From positions 1 through 22,940 of the forward strand of contig DKLE01000128.1 of the NCBI GenBank assembly GCA_002455605.1: a stretch of 22,940 nucleotides of DNA. Direction: 5' to 3'. The translations under genes and the position numbers were made by a program. Below, piece by piece: positions 21,576 through 22,940 of this stretch. The notes beneath the pieces are model-generated. The model did not search any database, was not told the DNA's origin, and was given only the letters and a program-made list of their open reading frames with translations. Position 1 is the first letter of the stretch; each line of letters starts with the position of its first letter. The DNA comes from Firmicutes bacterium UBA6648 (GTDB taxonomy: Bacteria > Bacillota > Clostridia > Peptostreptococcales > Anaerovoracaceae).

Positions 21576-22940
21576 TGACACAAGAAAATAAAATGGGCAC
21601 GATGCCAATAGGAAGATTGATGCTGACGATGTCTTGGCCTGCAATGCTTTCAATGCTGATACAGGCTTTATATAATGTAGTAGATAGTATTTTTGTAGCA
21701 ATGATAAGTGAATCCGCACTGACGGCAGTTACACTTATATTTCCCATTCAAATGCTGCTGATTTCAGTGGCAGTAGGAACCGGGGTAGGGGTTAACTCTC
21801 TCATCGCAAGAAGATTGGGCGCTAAAAGATATGACGAGGCAGACTTAGCCGCCAGCCACGGTTTTCGAATTTCCTTTATCAATTGGGCAGTTTTTGCATT
21901 ATTTGGGCTATTATTCTCTAAGGTATATATGTCAGCCTATTCGGATTCTTTATATATTGTAGAAAACGGGGCTTTATACCTTTTGATTACCACTGTTTTT
22001 TCTTTATTTGTTTTTATACAGGTAAATACAGAAAAAGTGCTGCAGGCTACAGGGAATATGCTGCTGCCGATGATTTGCAGCTTATCCGGAGCAATAGTTA
22101 ATATCATATTTGATCCTCTTTTGATATTTGGTATTGGAATTTTCCCTGAAATGGGTGTGGTTGGTGCTGCCGTTGCTACTGTATTCGGACAGTTCGTATC
22201 CATGTGCTTTGGATTGATGCTGTTATTTGGGCGTAAACATTTAGTTAATGTGAAAATAAAAGGATTTAAATTAAATTGGGAGATTGTAAAGGACATATAT
22301 AATGTAGGTTTTCCTGCGATGCTGATGCAATCCATTGGTTCAATTATGCTTTTTTGTATAAATGGAATATTGGCATTCTCTGAGACAGCGATTGCTGTAT
22401 TGGGAAGTTATTTTAGACTGCAATCCTTTATTTTTATGCCCGTATTTGGATTAAATCAGGGAGCAATGCCGATTATGGGGTATAATTACGGTGCACGTAA
22501 TAAGGAGAGACTGATGAAGGCTTATCGCGTAGGAATTATGATAGCAGTTGTTATAATGGCTATTGGAACCCTTATATTTTTAGCTTTCCCGACTCAGCTA
22601 TTAGGTTTGTTCAGTGCTTCTGAGCGTATGCTTGAAATAGGTGTGCCAGCACTGCGCATCATTTGTCTATGCTTTATTCCGGCTTCTTTTGGTATTTTGA
22701 CCTCTACCATATTCCAAGCAACAGGGCATGGAATGCTCAGTATGTGGCAGGCATTAATCCGACAATTAATTGGTATAGTTCCGCTGGTATGGGTATTATT
22801 AAAAATAGGGGGTTTGTCGCTGGTATGGTGGGCATGGCCTTTAGCAGAAATATTAGGTACAGTCTATTCAGTAATTTTCGTAAGAAAATTATATAAAAAA
22901 GAAATTGAATCATTAGGAAATGAAATTGAATCGTTAGGAT
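21576..22940 (+). CDS. MATE-family multidrug/cation antiporter (3' end outside window)
   Basis: An efflux pump that exports cationic drugs or other compounds using a Na+ or H+ gradient. It starts MGTMPIGRLMLTMSWPAMLSML, then ALYNVVDSIFVAMISESALTAV, a classic MATE opening helix pair. The repeated-half signatures follow: VGTGVGVNSLIARRLGAKR in the first half, and NVGFPAMLMQSIGSIML and FGLNQGAMPIMGYNYGARNKERL in the second. About twelve hydrophobic segments are visible. The frame is open for 455 codons to the last base, so only a short tail is missing (family length 440-470). The start has GGGAGTG six to seven bases upstream. The visible C-terminus contains a small tandem repeat (EIESLGN twice). 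A promoter and a structured leader precede it. Confidence 0.93.

Noticed and set aside
22663..22896. A 77-codon open frame inside the MATE gene
   Set aside because: The MATE frame continues unbroken through this part with proper membrane helices; the other frame is a shadow.

Overview
The window looks like one continuous piece of chromosome from a low-to-moderate-GC anaerobic Firmicute of class Clostridia. The signs are strong GGAGG-type ribosome binding sites, an oxygen-independent (cbiD/cbiG type) cobalamin pathway, the dgt-dnaG-sigA-trmK-nif3 gene order, and an AT-rich background. I cannot name a genus from the sequence alone. Every gene lies on the plus strand. The window opens inside a gene and closes inside another.

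Region 1 (1-1567) holds the 3' part of an M16-family zinc peptidase and a dUTPase. Region 2 (1576-12165) is a tightly packed run of cobalamin (vitamin B12) genes: cbiG, a cbiE-cbiT fusion, cbiA, cbiD, cbiF, cbiH, cbiB, cobD, cbiP (cobQ) and cbiC. Together they supply most corrin-ring methylation and contraction steps, both amidation steps, and the making and attachment of the aminopropanol arm. Precorrin-2 C20-methyltransferase (cbiL), cobalt-precorrin-6A reductase (cbiJ), a cobalt chelatase and the lower-ligand genes (cobU/S/T) are not in the window. cbiH is interrupted by a single in-frame UGA at a conserved motif, with the reading frame intact on both sides.

Region 3 (12267-13399) is a two-gene unit: a short catalase-family protein that ends just after the heme-ligand position and lacks the usual proximal tyrosine, followed by a tiny protein resembling the C-terminal catalase-related helical domain. 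Region 4 (13448-15183) is a phosphate module: a DUF47 (PhoU-like) protein and a PiT phosphate transporter. In front of it stand four PhoP/PhoB-box-like hexamers at exact 11-bp spacing and a TATAAT box.

Region 5 (15223-20829) is housekeeping: a dGTPase, DNA primase, the primary sigma factor, tRNA m1A22 methyltransferase TrmK and a Nif3-family metal protein. The RNase P RNA gene (20849-21205) follows, with its own near-consensus promoter overlapping the end of nif3. Region 6 (21206-21575) is a 370-bp non-coding stretch with two large inverted repeats, a consensus promoter and a possible 16-codon leader peptide. It leads into a MATE-family efflux gene that runs off the window's end.

The most interesting points are the UGA codon in cbiH (possible selenocysteine or a single nonsense change), the split catalase with histidine in place of the heme tyrosine, the Pho-box array, and the possible attenuator in front of the MATE gene.
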